A stretch of 64,000 bases of DNA, taken from the NCBI RefSeq assembly GCF_018336815.1, contig NZ_CP050497.1, positions 1-64,000 on the forward strand. The letters are read 5' to 3'. The notes beneath the pieces were generated by a model. The model was not told the DNA's origin, made no database searches, and saw only the letters and a list, made by a program, of their open reading frames with translations. This DNA comes from Treponema vincentii. GTDB lineage: Bacteria > Spirochaetota > Spirochaetia > Treponematales > Treponemataceae. Below, piece by piece: positions 52,345 to 59,751 of this stretch (position 1 is its first letter; each line of letters begins with the position of its first letter). Position numbers and translations under genes: made by a program.

Positions 52345-52457
52345 TGGGCGTTCCGGTTAATTTTTGCTCAAGCAAAAATCAACCGTCGGGCTTTGCGGGG
52401 TTCCGCTCGCGCTCCATTCCTTCGGAACAGCTGCGCTGCCCCTCCAATCCCTAACGC
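52345..52457. repeat. GC-rich palindromic element bounded by GGGCGTT and TAACGC
   Basis: Starts GGGCGTTCCGGTT and ends CCCTAACGC, with an inner stem GGTTAATTTTTGC/GCAAAAATCAACC and GCGG/CCGC-type stems. The bounded layout recalls widespread extragenic palindromic elements and, loosely, integron attC sites, but the attC core-site consensus is not fully met. Composition differs sharply from the AT-rich flanks. Confidence 0.45.
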
Positions 52458-52458
52458 T

Positions 52459-52492
52459 GTCTAAGAATTGACATCCTTGTCAATTCTTAGAC
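52459..52492 (-). repeat. Perfect 14-bp-arm hairpin with AAGGAT hexaloop
   Basis: Arms GTCTAAGAATTGAC and GTCAATTCTTAGAC around ATCCTT on the + strand. On the minus strand the apex is ACAAGGATGT, identical to the core of the CsrA SELEX consensus. It lies in the minus-strand transcript region between the GNAT gene and the exporter. Confidence 0.85.
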
Positions 52493-52534
52493 ACGAGTTT
52501 TTTGCAGGCAAAAACATCGTTACTGCTTGGAAAC

Positions 52535-52552
52535 AGCAACATCCTTGTTGCT
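52535..52552 (-). repeat. Hairpin with AAGGAT hexaloop, second in tandem
   Basis: Arms AGCAAC/GTTGCT around ATCCTT (+), AAGGAT on the minus strand, apex ACAAGGATGT. 42 bases from the preceding hairpin. The rest of 52291-52690 contains AT-rich TAATTGGTAAT-type sequence and no gene. Confidence 0.7.
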
Positions 52553-52690
52553 TCTGAATGTACATCCTGTCCGCTTAGTAATCGTAAGACTCACTCCATC
52601 TACCGTATAGGCTTTATGCTTGTAAGCATTCGGCATCTTGTGTTAATATTGCATTCCAAAAATCTTGTATGTTCATACCCGACCTCAAAG

Positions 52691-53188
52691 TTAGATATTC
52701 GATTCCATTTCAATACATTCCCATACGCCATCCGGCATCATATAGGTTATAACTTTCCCTATTGGTTGAAAACCGGCGATTTCATAACAATGCCGAGCGC
52801 GTTCATTATTCGTAAACACTCTCAATGTTATTTTTGAAGCATGCAAAACGTTTTTTGCATATTCTATTGCAAGTGCTACCATTTCTTTTCCGTTTCCCTT
52901 TCCTCTGCTCTCAGGCGAAAGTATAATAAACCCAAATCGGACGAGTGTTTTATCGTCTTTATTTGGGTACCGGATAAACAAATGACCGAGCACGGTGTGT
53001 TCGTCAACGGCGCAAAGAGGGATGATAGACTGTATACCGTTCATCGAATCATAGTATTCATTTAACTCATTGCCGTTTAACGGAAACCGTCCTATTCTGT
53101 CGGCAGACCATTGATAAAGCTGCTTTGTATCCTTAATCCAACTGCAAATGATTTTGGAATCTTGCGCCTCATATTTTCTTAATGTCAT
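52691..53188 (-). CDS. GNAT-family N-acetyltransferase
   Basis: 165 residues. GNAT pattern: MTLRKYEAQDSKIICSWI, HLFIRYPNKDDKTLVRFGFIIL, acetyl-CoA-binding SPESRGKGNGKEMVALAIEYA (R-G-x-G-N-G), ITLRVFTNNERARHCYEIAGFQPIGKV. Similar to RimJ/RimL-type acetyltransferases. Acceptor unknown. Position between two ABC exporter halves suggests a role with them, but it may be incidental. Preceded by a 7-bp tandem repeat. Confidence 0.9.
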   Translation of the reverse strand: MTLRKYEAQDSKIICSWIKDTKQLYQWSADRIGRFPLNGNELNEYYDSMNGIQSIIPLCAVDEHTVLGHLFIRYPNKDDKTLVRFGFIILSPESRGKGNGKEMVALAIEYAKNVLHASKITLRVFTNNERARHCYEIAGFQPIGKVITYMMPDGVWECIEMESNI

Positions 53189-53236
53189 GAACACCTCGAT
53201 AATATTTTTTATAAACCGGTTACCAGTACCATCTTA

Positions 53237-53285
53237 TTATTAATTATTAATTATTAATTATTAATTATCAATTATTAATTATTAA
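53237..53285. repeat. 7-bp tandem repeat (TTATTAA) x7
   Basis: Six perfect TTATTAA units and one TTATCAA in register, immediately after the methyltransferase stop and 49 bases before the GNAT start. Copy-number change would alter spacing by 7 bp steps in the GNAT upstream region. Confidence 0.85.
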
Positions 53286-53289
53286 TTAT

Positions 53290-53901
53290 TTACCCTTTTC
53301 GCGCTGTTACACACAGATACCTTTTTGCAAAAAGCGAGTCGATTTGTATACCGGTAAAGCCTGCCGAAGTCAGCAGTGCGCTCAACTGTTCACCGGTATA
53401 GATTTTCATACCGCTAATTCTTTTCGGCCATTTTTCATCGCCTTTATGAAGCCCGTCTACTTCGTTGCAGATAAAAAAGTGCGCTCCTTTTTTGAGTACG
53501 CGAAACACTTCTTTAAACGCTGTTTCTATTTCCGGCCAAAAATAAACCGTTTCGAATGCCGTCGCAATATCGAATGAATCGTTTTCAAACGGCATGGAAG
53601 AAACGCTTGCTTGCAGTATGCGGCAGGTTCCGCGTCCGATGTACGCCTTATTGCATTTCGTCGATTGCGCAACACAGACATCGGAATAATCAATGCCGGT
53701 TACCTCTTCGCAGCCGCGCTCAAGCAATCGTTTGACATTTGCGCCTCCGCCGCATCCGATATCAAGACCGCTGCCTAAAATTTTTCCATCCAAATGCGAA
53801 AAGCCCCATTCCGCCATGCGCGTATGTCCTGAATTCATTCCCGCGACAATCAGCTTACCGATAAAACCCTCAGGCTTCCTAAAATTATCTCCTAAACTCA
53901 T
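53290..53901 (-). CDS. Class I SAM-dependent methyltransferase
   Basis: 203 residues from ATG 53901, which has GGGGAGGAG upstream; an open frame to 53985 overlaps the exporter gene and is rejected. SAM-binding motif I GSGLDIGCGGGANVK, EEVTGIDYSDVC, and SMPFENDSFDIATAFETVYFWPEIETAFKEVFRVLKKGAHFFICNE (parts) place it in the UbiE/methyltransf_11 group. Substrate unknown. It begins 16 bases after the exporter gene, so is co-transcribed with it. Confidence 0.88.
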   Translation of the reverse strand: MSLGDNFRKPEGFIGKLIVAGMNSGHTRMAEWGFSHLDGKILGSGLDIGCGGGANVKRLLERGCEEVTGIDYSDVCVAQSTKCNKAYIGRGTCRILQASVSSMPFENDSFDIATAFETVYFWPEIETAFKEVFRVLKKGAHFFICNEVDGLHKGDEKWPKRISGMKIYTGEQLSALLTSAGFTGIQIDSLFAKRYLCVTARKG

Positions 53902-53917
53902 TTTCTCCTCCCCTGAT

Positions 53918-55924
53918 TCACACTTTCCACTCGATGCCTTTTTGGAAATTGTCCCACATACTTGCGTACAAACCCTTCCGCACAAGCAGTTCCTTATGTG
54001 TGCCTTCTTCTGCGATTTTGCCTTCGTCTATAACACAGATTTTATCTGCGTTTACGACTGAGGAAAGGCGGTGTGCAATCATGATGACGGTTTTGTCTTT
54101 GAGCAGTACGTCGAAGGTCTTTTTGATTTTGTATTCGTTTTCGGCATCGGCAAAGGCGGTTGCTTCATCCAGTACGATGATAGGTGCGTCCTGTAATAAG
54201 GCGCGGGCGATGGCGAGCCGCTGGGCTTCTCCTCCTGAGACGTATGTGCCCTTGGTGCCGTACACCGTGTCGATACCGGCGGGCAGTTTTTCGATAATGT
54301 CCATACACTCGGCTTTGCGGAGCGCTTCCATTACCTCTTCACGGCTTGCATCTTTTTTGCCGTAGCGGATATTTTCTAAAATGCTTTCCTTAAAGAGCTT
54401 ATTCTCTTGGAACACAAAACCGACGGTGTGCAGCAGGTCGCTTGTTTTTATATCGCGGATATCCACGCCGCCGATGCTGATACTTCCTGCATCAACTTCC
54501 CAAAAGCGACCGAGCAAATTTACCAGTGTTGTTTTGCCGCCGCCTGAAGGACCGACCAGTGCGGTGAGCGAATGTTCGGGGATGCTGAGTGTGATGCCGT
54601 TTACCGCGGTGCGGCTCTGGGCTTGTAGGCTGGTGCTGTCGGCAGTGCCTCTAGCCGTGGTACAGTCTGTTTCTGCTGCCTCGGATTCCGCAGCTCCTCC
54701 CTCGCTGTTGTTGTGCGCTGCGGCAGTCTCTCCTGTTTTCATTGTTTCCGGTGCGGTCTTTGCAGAGGCGGCAGCCGGTTCCGATGCTGTCTCCGTCTTA
54801 TATGAAAATACCACGTTGTTAAATGCAATATCATATTTTTTAGGCAGTATGGATGTTTCCGGTTCCTTGGTCAGCGGTGCTTGCAAAATATCTTCGATAC
54901 GGTTGAGCGCATCGTTTGAGCGTTGATAAAACGTGTTTGCATACATAACTTTCATCAGCATCGTATAGGTAACCGGTGCAAAGGCGAGGTAAAACACAAA
55001 GCTGTAAAAAAAGTGCGGGTCAAGCGTTGCTGTCCCGGCCATCAATAACGCTGCCGGAAGTAAAAAGACAAACCCGAGTTTAATCAGCGATAAAAAAATC
55101 GAATAGCCGTTTTCCCACGACATCGAATATTGGAGAACGAACTCTTTATAGTTCATAATTGAGGTGTAAAAGTTTTTAAAATAATACACAGACTGATTAA
55201 AAGTTTTGATAACCGAAATACCGCGTACATATTCGGTACCTGCATTGTTCATCTGCTCAAGTGCGTCTTCATACTTTTGCATAAAACCGGAGTTTGTACT
55301 GATCCGCATTAAAACAGCTTGCAGAACAAACGCAAGCACAAGCGGTAAAAGAGAAATCAGCCCGAGCCGCCAGTCGAATACCAGTGTAAGGGCGAGTATC
55401 GCAAAAGGAGAGACCATGTTCTGTGCGGTGTCAGGCATATTATGAGCAATGAGCGTTTCAAGCTGATTAATGTTTTTTTCAAACACCTTGCGTACCTTGC
55501 CGCTGACATGCGTAATATGCCAGCCAATGGGCAGGTCTGCCAGTGTTTCCGCCATCCGTATCGAAAGGTTTTGCTGAATGGTAAATGCCGTCGCGTGTGA
55601 AAGCATGAGCGCCGTGTAATACAGCACAAAGCCCGCCGCCGCAGCACCGACCGCCCACAGCCCATAGCGTGCAAGAGCTGCTGCGTTCACCGCTTCTTTT
55701 GCCGCAACTGCGGAAATCACATCGCGCATTACAAAGAACACCATAATGTACGGCACAAAACTGACGAGTGCGCTTAAAGCGGAAAGCACCAGCGACAGTG
55801 GTAAAAGCCCTTTGCTGCTTCCCGCATAGCTTAACAGCCGCTTAATGGCTTGCTGCTTTGCCGGATTTCGTTCCTGCTGCTGCGGTGCTTTTTTTTCCCC
55901 ATGCAGGATTTTCCTCTGTAGCAT
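53918..55924 (-). CDS. ABC exporter half-transporter 2
   Basis: 668 residues: six membrane helices, ATPase with Walker A GPSGGGKTT, signature YVSGGEAQRLAIARAL, Walker B PIIVLDEATAFADAENE and a normal C-terminus (EGTHKELLVRKGLYASMWDNF). An Ala/Thr/Ser/Glu-rich insert of about 65 residues (about 370-435) precedes the ATPase core. Together with the gene at 50.4-52.3 kb it would make a heterodimeric exporter of the type seen with treponemal multidrug or peptide exporters. First gene of the minus-strand run with the methyltransferase and GNAT. Confidence 0.9.
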   Translation of the reverse strand: MLQRKILHGEKKAPQQQERNPAKQQAIKRLLSYAGSSKGLLPLSLVLSALSALVSFVPYIMVFFVMRDVISAVAAKEAVNAAALARYGLWAVGAAAAGFVLYYTALMLSHATAFTIQQNLSIRMAETLADLPIGWHITHVSGKVRKVFEKNINQLETLIAHNMPDTAQNMVSPFAILALTLVFDWRLGLISLLPLVLAFVLQAVLMRISTNSGFMQKYEDALEQMNNAGTEYVRGISVIKTFNQSVYYFKNFYTSIMNYKEFVLQYSMSWENGYSIFLSLIKLGFVFLLPAALLMAGTATLDPHFFYSFVFYLAFAPVTYTMLMKVMYANTFYQRSNDALNRIEDILQAPLTKEPETSILPKKYDIAFNNVVFSYKTETASEPAAASAKTAPETMKTGETAAAHNNSEGGAAESEAAETDCTTARGTADSTSLQAQSRTAVNGITLSIPEHSLTALVGPSGGGKTTLVNLLGRFWEVDAGSISIGGVDIRDIKTSDLLHTVGFVFQENKLFKESILENIRYGKKDASREEVMEALRKAECMDIIEKLPAGIDTVYGTKGTYVSGGEAQRLAIARALLQDAPIIVLDEATAFADAENEYKIKKTFDVLLKDKTVIMIAHRLSSVVNADKICVIDEGKIAEEGTHKELLVRKGLYASMWDNFQKGIEWKV

Positions 55925-56181
55925 TTACCGGGGATTGCCGCTCCTTTGCAGAACTTTTCCCCAGTGATCTTTTTGTATCATTCATAGAGCATAGGCCTCC
56001 ATATCAAATAATCGACGGTATCGTCAGCTGTTTGACATGAAAAAATATATCCAAACAGAAATAGATTGTCAACGGCATCTAACAAAGATACTTGTAGACA
56101 ACAACCGCTTCTTTAAGTGCTTCATATAAGCCGTTTTAATTATGCAGTACCGATTACCAATTACACATTATCAATTAAACA

Positions 56182-57045
56182 TTATTTTCGTCTTTTCCAC
56201 GGAATAAAGCGGTTGACCCGTTTGCAATACGCAGCGTATTCATCACCGAAACGTTCGGTAAGCCATCGCTCTTCCGTCAATTTCATAAATATGGTGAGGT
56301 ATAGCCAAAAGAGCGGAGACAATATCAATACATACCAGTTCCGGCAAAATAGCAGCGCTCCGGTACAGATAAATAAAAAGGCGGAATAGATCGGGTTACG
56401 CACAAGGCCGTAAACACCATCCGTTGCAAGTTGATTTGCTTTTATTTTGGTGTCGATGCGGGCACCGAATACTGCAGTGCACCACAATGCAACGCCGCCT
56501 GCAATACACAAAACCCCGACAATGACAAACACGCTTGCAATGATTGCACTGCGAATGTTTCCGCTTGTCAGCATACCGAATGTTACCGCTGCAATACCTG
56601 CGGCAGTGAACGCAATCATAATTGCAATACAAATCGGACCGATACCGAGTATTGGAAGATGCTCTTGTTCAGTTGTTTTCATTTCAGTATCCTTTGCCTT
56701 CTTTTTGCTACGAATGGTGCCGATAAGATGTTGTAAGCTCAAAACTGGATGGCGGAATAACATACGCGGACCGCTGTAGCGCATAACCGCACGGATTTGT
56801 CGGCGCATCTCCGGCTTGTAGCAATGCACGGGACAAACATTACAAAACGGCTTTTCCTGCTTACCGCGATACCGGCATTGTTCAATCCGTTTGTGTGTAT
56901 ATGCTTTTAACGCCTCCACGTCCGGCACCGCTGCATCAATGACTTCCCTATTAGACTTTGAAGGATTATGCCGATGTGCCGCGGCATAGAGATCGATCAT
57001 CGAATCGACCAAGCGTACTTCATCTTCTACCGTCATCTTATGCAT
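56182..57045 (-). CDS. YgbA-type cysteine domain fused to isoprenylcysteine-methyltransferase-like membrane domain
   Basis: 287 residues. Residues 1-100 match the 'nitrous oxide-stimulated promoter'/YgbA family: HKRIEQCRYRGKQEKPFCNVCPVHCYKPEMRRQIRAVMRYSGPRML (parts), with four conserved cysteines (C-x-n-C-x2-C-x3-C). After a charged linker, three to four membrane segments and the ICMT/PEMT core LVRNPIYSAFLFICTGALLF...ERWLTERFGDEYAAYCKRVNRFIPW follow. Such methyltransferases act on membrane substrates. I know each domain alone; the fusion is unusual. Function unknown. Confidence 0.78.
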   Translation of the reverse strand: MHKMTVEDEVRLVDSMIDLYAAAHRHNPSKSNREVIDAAVPDVEALKAYTHKRIEQCRYRGKQEKPFCNVCPVHCYKPEMRRQIRAVMRYSGPRMLFRHPVLSLQHLIGTIRSKKKAKDTEMKTTEQEHLPILGIGPICIAIMIAFTAAGIAAVTFGMLTSGNIRSAIIASVFVIVGVLCIAGGVALWCTAVFGARIDTKIKANQLATDGVYGLVRNPIYSAFLFICTGALLFCRNWYVLILSPLFWLYLTIFMKLTEERWLTERFGDEYAAYCKRVNRFIPWKRRK

Positions 57046-57073
57046 ATCGATACTTTACAAATGGCCTCACTTT

Positions 57074-57823
57074 CTACAGAGGAGATACACTGCCCACGCC
57101 GGATATCTTACGTATAATAGCAGGGTCGCCTTTATACCAAATGCTTCCGCTGCCGCTGATATCGGCTCGTAAAACCTTTGTAACCCACACATTTGCAGAG
57201 CCTGAACCTGAAATGGATATATCGGCATATTCGGCTTTCAAGTCGGTAGCTTTGATATTGCCGGAACCGGAAATAGCAGCTCTCATGTGTTCGGCTTTTC
57301 CTGACGCTGTAAAAGATCCCGAACCGGATATGTTCAACTCTAGTTTTTTTACGTCAATATTGCGTGCAGTAATATCGCCGGAACCGGATACATCTATTGT
57401 CATTGTTCCCCTGTGCATATCGAATGATGAAATCGTACCGGTCAGCGATCCGGAAGCTGTTAATTGTGTTAAAACCGGCATCGTAATAGAAGCTTTGCAG
57501 TGGGCGTTGCTTATAGCGTACCCTTTTTTGAAGCCGATATGGAGGTTATTACCACTATCGTTGACTTGTATATCTAAATAGTCAAAAAGATTTTCATCGG
57601 CATCTACGGTAACGGAAAATGTTCCGTTCCGTGTTATCTCGACAGTCCAGTCGCCGCTGATGGAAACGGTCTTAAAACTATTCAGTGAAAAGTTCTGTTG
57701 TTTTACGTTCCCGTTCCCGCGAATAGAGGTGAGCGATCCCGGGCAGCCGCCGGTGGCAAACAAAAGCAGTGCGGTAATGGCGGTACATATTATATTGATA
57801 ATTTTGCTCTTTGTTTTATTCAT
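57074..57823 (-). CDS. Lipoprotein with head-GIN domain (DUF2807)
   Basis: 249 residues. Lipobox LLFATGGC after a hydrophobic segment predicts a lipoprotein. The mature part is a right-handed beta-helix-like DUF2807 domain: repeated motifs SISGDWTVEI, DVSGSGDITARNIDVKKLELNISGSGSF, AAISGSGNIKAT, ISISGSGSANVW, DISGSGSIWYKGDP. These 'putative auto-transporter adhesin' domains are surface or periplasmic; ligand unknown. Own promoter with a palindromic operator upstream. Confidence 0.88.
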   Translation of the reverse strand: MNKTKSKIINIICTAITALLLFATGGCPGSLTSIRGNGNVKQQNFSLNSFKTVSISGDWTVEITRNGTFSVTVDADENLFDYLDIQVNDSGNNLHIGFKKGYAISNAHCKASITMPVLTQLTASGSLTGTISSFDMHRGTMTIDVSGSGDITARNIDVKKLELNISGSGSFTASGKAEHMRAAISGSGNIKATDLKAEYADISISGSGSANVWVTKVLRADISGSGSIWYKGDPAIIRKISGVGSVSPL

Positions 57824-57857
57824 AAAAAATCCTACTAAATGGTAAATATCTTAACAT

Positions 57858-57894
57858 AGAATACTTTAAGGCGGGCGCTATGTCAACGTTGACA
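57858..57894 (-). promoter_or_regulatory. Promoter of the head-GIN lipoprotein with palindromic operator
   Basis: On the minus strand TTGACA (57881-57886), 17-bp spacer, TATTCT (57858-57863). A perfect 14-bp palindrome TGTCAACGTTGACA (57881-57894) overlaps the -35 box, so a dimeric regulator bound there would block the polymerase. Confidence 0.65.
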
Positions 57895-57989
57895 GACAAA
57901 CCTATATCGACAAACCCGTTAATAGGTTCTTTTTAATATTGCAGTGGTATACAAGTAGCTGCAATTTTGTGCTATACTCTTCCTCATGC

Positions 57990-58789
57990 TGCAAAAAGCA
58001 AGGTATCACTGCAACGACGCTTTGGAAATATACTGAAGTCGGCCACAATTAGGATGCACGCAAAGAAGTAAAGGTATTTAATTCGGAATCCGTGTTTGCC
58101 CCCCCCCCAAAAAACCTAAACGGCTGATGAAGCGCATCATTACCCTTGCGAGTAATCCCAATGACCTCGTGCTTGACTCCTTCCTCGGTTCGGGGACAAC
58201 CGCTGCCGTTGCACACAAAATGAGGCGGCGGTGGATCGGCATCGAAATGGGAGAGCACGCCTACACCCATTGTAAGGTCAGGCTTGATAAGGTTATTTCG
58301 GGTGAAGACCAAGGCGGTATTTCAAAAGCCGTCAACTGGCAGGGCGGCGGGGGTTACATCTTCTACACATTAGAGCCAACCCTTATCAACCTCGACTCTT
58401 TTGGACAGTCGGTCATCAACGAAGCATACAGCCCCGATATGCTCAGCGCCGCCGCTGCCCTGCACGAAGGCTTTATCTACAAGCCCGATGCCGACCTTTT
58501 TTGGAAGCAGTCCGTTTCAAGCGAAAAGTCCTTTTTATTCGTTACAACCCGCTATGTAAGCGCTGCTTACCTGCAATTCATCCAAAACACCATGCAGGAG
58601 GGAGAATATCTTACCATCGCCTGTACCTCATTTGATTCCGCAGCAGCGAAAACATGTCACAATATCACCGTCAAAAAAATCCCCCAAATGCTGCTTAAAA
58701 AATGCGAATTCGGCAAAACCGGCTACAGCCTCAACATTTTCATCCTCCCGTATATGAAGAAGATGATGAGTGACAGGCAATTCGAATAA
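57990..58789 (+). pseudogene. Type III DNA methyltransferase (Mod), 3' remnant
   Basis: Reads GITATTLWKYTEVGHN, then TAG where Gln is expected, then DARKEVKVFNSESVFA, a C10 run (58099-58108) that breaks the frame, then PKRLMKRIITLASNPNDLVLDSFLGSGTTAAVAHKMRRRWIGIEMGEHAYTHC (parts). The latter is motif I of beta-class Mod proteins; a long C-terminal domain follows to the stop at 58789. The N-terminal half, including the DPPY motif, is gone, and no res gene is present. Thus inactive: truncation, nonsense codon and frameshift together. Confidence 0.85.
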
Positions 58790-58815
58790 ACGGCAAAATG
58801 TGATATACTAACGCT

Positions 58816-59148
58816 ATGATTAAGTCCGGACCAGATAATCGCAACTATAAAGACTCTGTATTCGTCGATCTTTTTAGTACCGATGAAAAAGCAAAAGAGT
58901 ACTTACAAAGGAAATCGAGGGAGGTTATTAATATGCTCATAGCAGAATACGATTATGATACTGATATTGCCGTACAGCGGAGAGAAAGCCTCATGCTTGG
59001 TATACAGCAAGGAAGACGTGAGGGGCTACAACAAGGTTTTTTAGACGGAAAAAAGGAAACGGCAAGGTTTATGAAGTTAAAAAACTTTGAGGTGTCTCTA
59101 ATTACTGAGATAACCGGACTATCTCAAGCAGAAATAGAAGCATTGTAA
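58816..59148 (+). pseudogene. Rpn-type nuclease with internal deletion
   Basis: 110 residues: the N-terminal NYKDSVFVDLFSTDEKAK of treponemal Rpn/PD-(D/E)XK transposase-like proteins is joined directly to their C-terminal tail EYLQRKSREVINMLIAEYDYDTDIAVQRRE...GLQQGFLDGKKETARFMKLKNFEVSLITEITGLSQ. About 190 residues containing the nuclease core are missing, apparently in frame. An open frame remains, so a short protein might still be made. Confidence 0.75.
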
Positions 59149-59171
59149 GATGCATTTTTTCTATAATAACA

Positions 59172-59222
59172 GACCTATTCTGAAACTTTCGGTTTCAAAT
59201 AGGTCAACGAGTTCTCGCATCG
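59172..59222. repeat. 51-bp repeat, second copy
   Basis: Matches 36161-36211 at 48 of 51 positions: GACCTATTCTGAAAC/GTTTCAAATAGGTC hairpin plus GAGTTCTCGCATCG. Both copies sit beside DNA-methyltransferase genes (intact at 36 kb, broken at 58 kb). Confidence 0.8.
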
Positions 59223-59229
59223 GACAATA

Positions 59230-59322
59230 AAGACAAGAGGTAATACGAAAACCTTGACACTTGATGAAGTTAAAAAACTTCTTCCACTTACCGAAAAAAG
59301 ATTGCAAGAGAGGTGTGTATGA
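59230..59322 (+). pseudogene. BrnA-like antitoxin fragment
   Basis: Encodes LTLDEVKKLLPLTEKRLQE, typical of the N-terminus of BrnA-like antitoxins, then stops after ERCV. No start codon remains and the DNA-binding C-terminus is missing. Confidence 0.5.
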
Positions 59323-59570
59323 ATGAGATAATGTTACATCAATATAATTTACTTTCTACCGAATTACAGCAGGAAGTGCAACATTATATTGAATATTTAT
59401 TTTTAAAAAATAAAACGCTGAGTAAAAAAACTCGTGGAAATATAACGCAGCGAGAAAAAAATAAAGCGTATGAAACTCTAGTACAGTATGTAGGTTGTAT
59501 CCCACCAGATATTGATTATAAACACGCTATTGTAGAAGAAACGGTTAAGAAATATGACAGTATTACTTGA
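59319..59570 (+). CDS. Putative antitoxin of a PIN toxin (VapB/DUF2281-like)
   Basis: 83 residues from ATG 59319 (AGAGG five bases upstream). N-terminal HQYNLLSTELQQEVQHYIEYLFLKNK resembles DUF2281-type antitoxins that precede PIN toxins; charged middle; C-terminal VEETVKKYDSIT overlaps the toxin start by 17 bases. Its toxin is truncated, so it may be an orphan. Confidence 0.65.
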   Translation: MNEIMLHQYNLLSTELQQEVQHYIEYLFLKNKTLSKKTRGNITQREKNKAYETLVQYVGCIPPDIDYKHAIVEETVKKYDSIT

Positions 59571-59751
59571 CACAAATATCTTAGTTGATTTTTTAGCAAA
59601 ACGTCCTCAGTTTTTTAATAATGCACAGTGTATTGTTAAAAAATGTAAAAATGAAGAAATAACGGGAGTTGCAGCAGTTCATACTATTTCAACGCTATTT
59701 TATATCTTAAAAAAATATATTCCGACAGAGAATATATACGAGCTTTTTTAA
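59554..59751 (+). pseudogene. PIN-domain toxin, C-terminally truncated
   Basis: 65 residues beginning MTVLLDTNILVDFLAKRPQFF with the first catalytic Asp and conserved Asn, and ending ...YIPTENIYELF. PIN toxins are usually about 130 residues with further acidic residues in the lost half. The stop overlaps the 3' end of the MATE gene on the other strand, marking the deletion joint. Confidence 0.8.

Noticed and set aside
53902-53985. N-terminal extension of the methyltransferase
   Set aside because: It overlaps the exporter C-terminus, lacks a ribosome site, and GGGGAGGAG stands before the internal ATG 53901.
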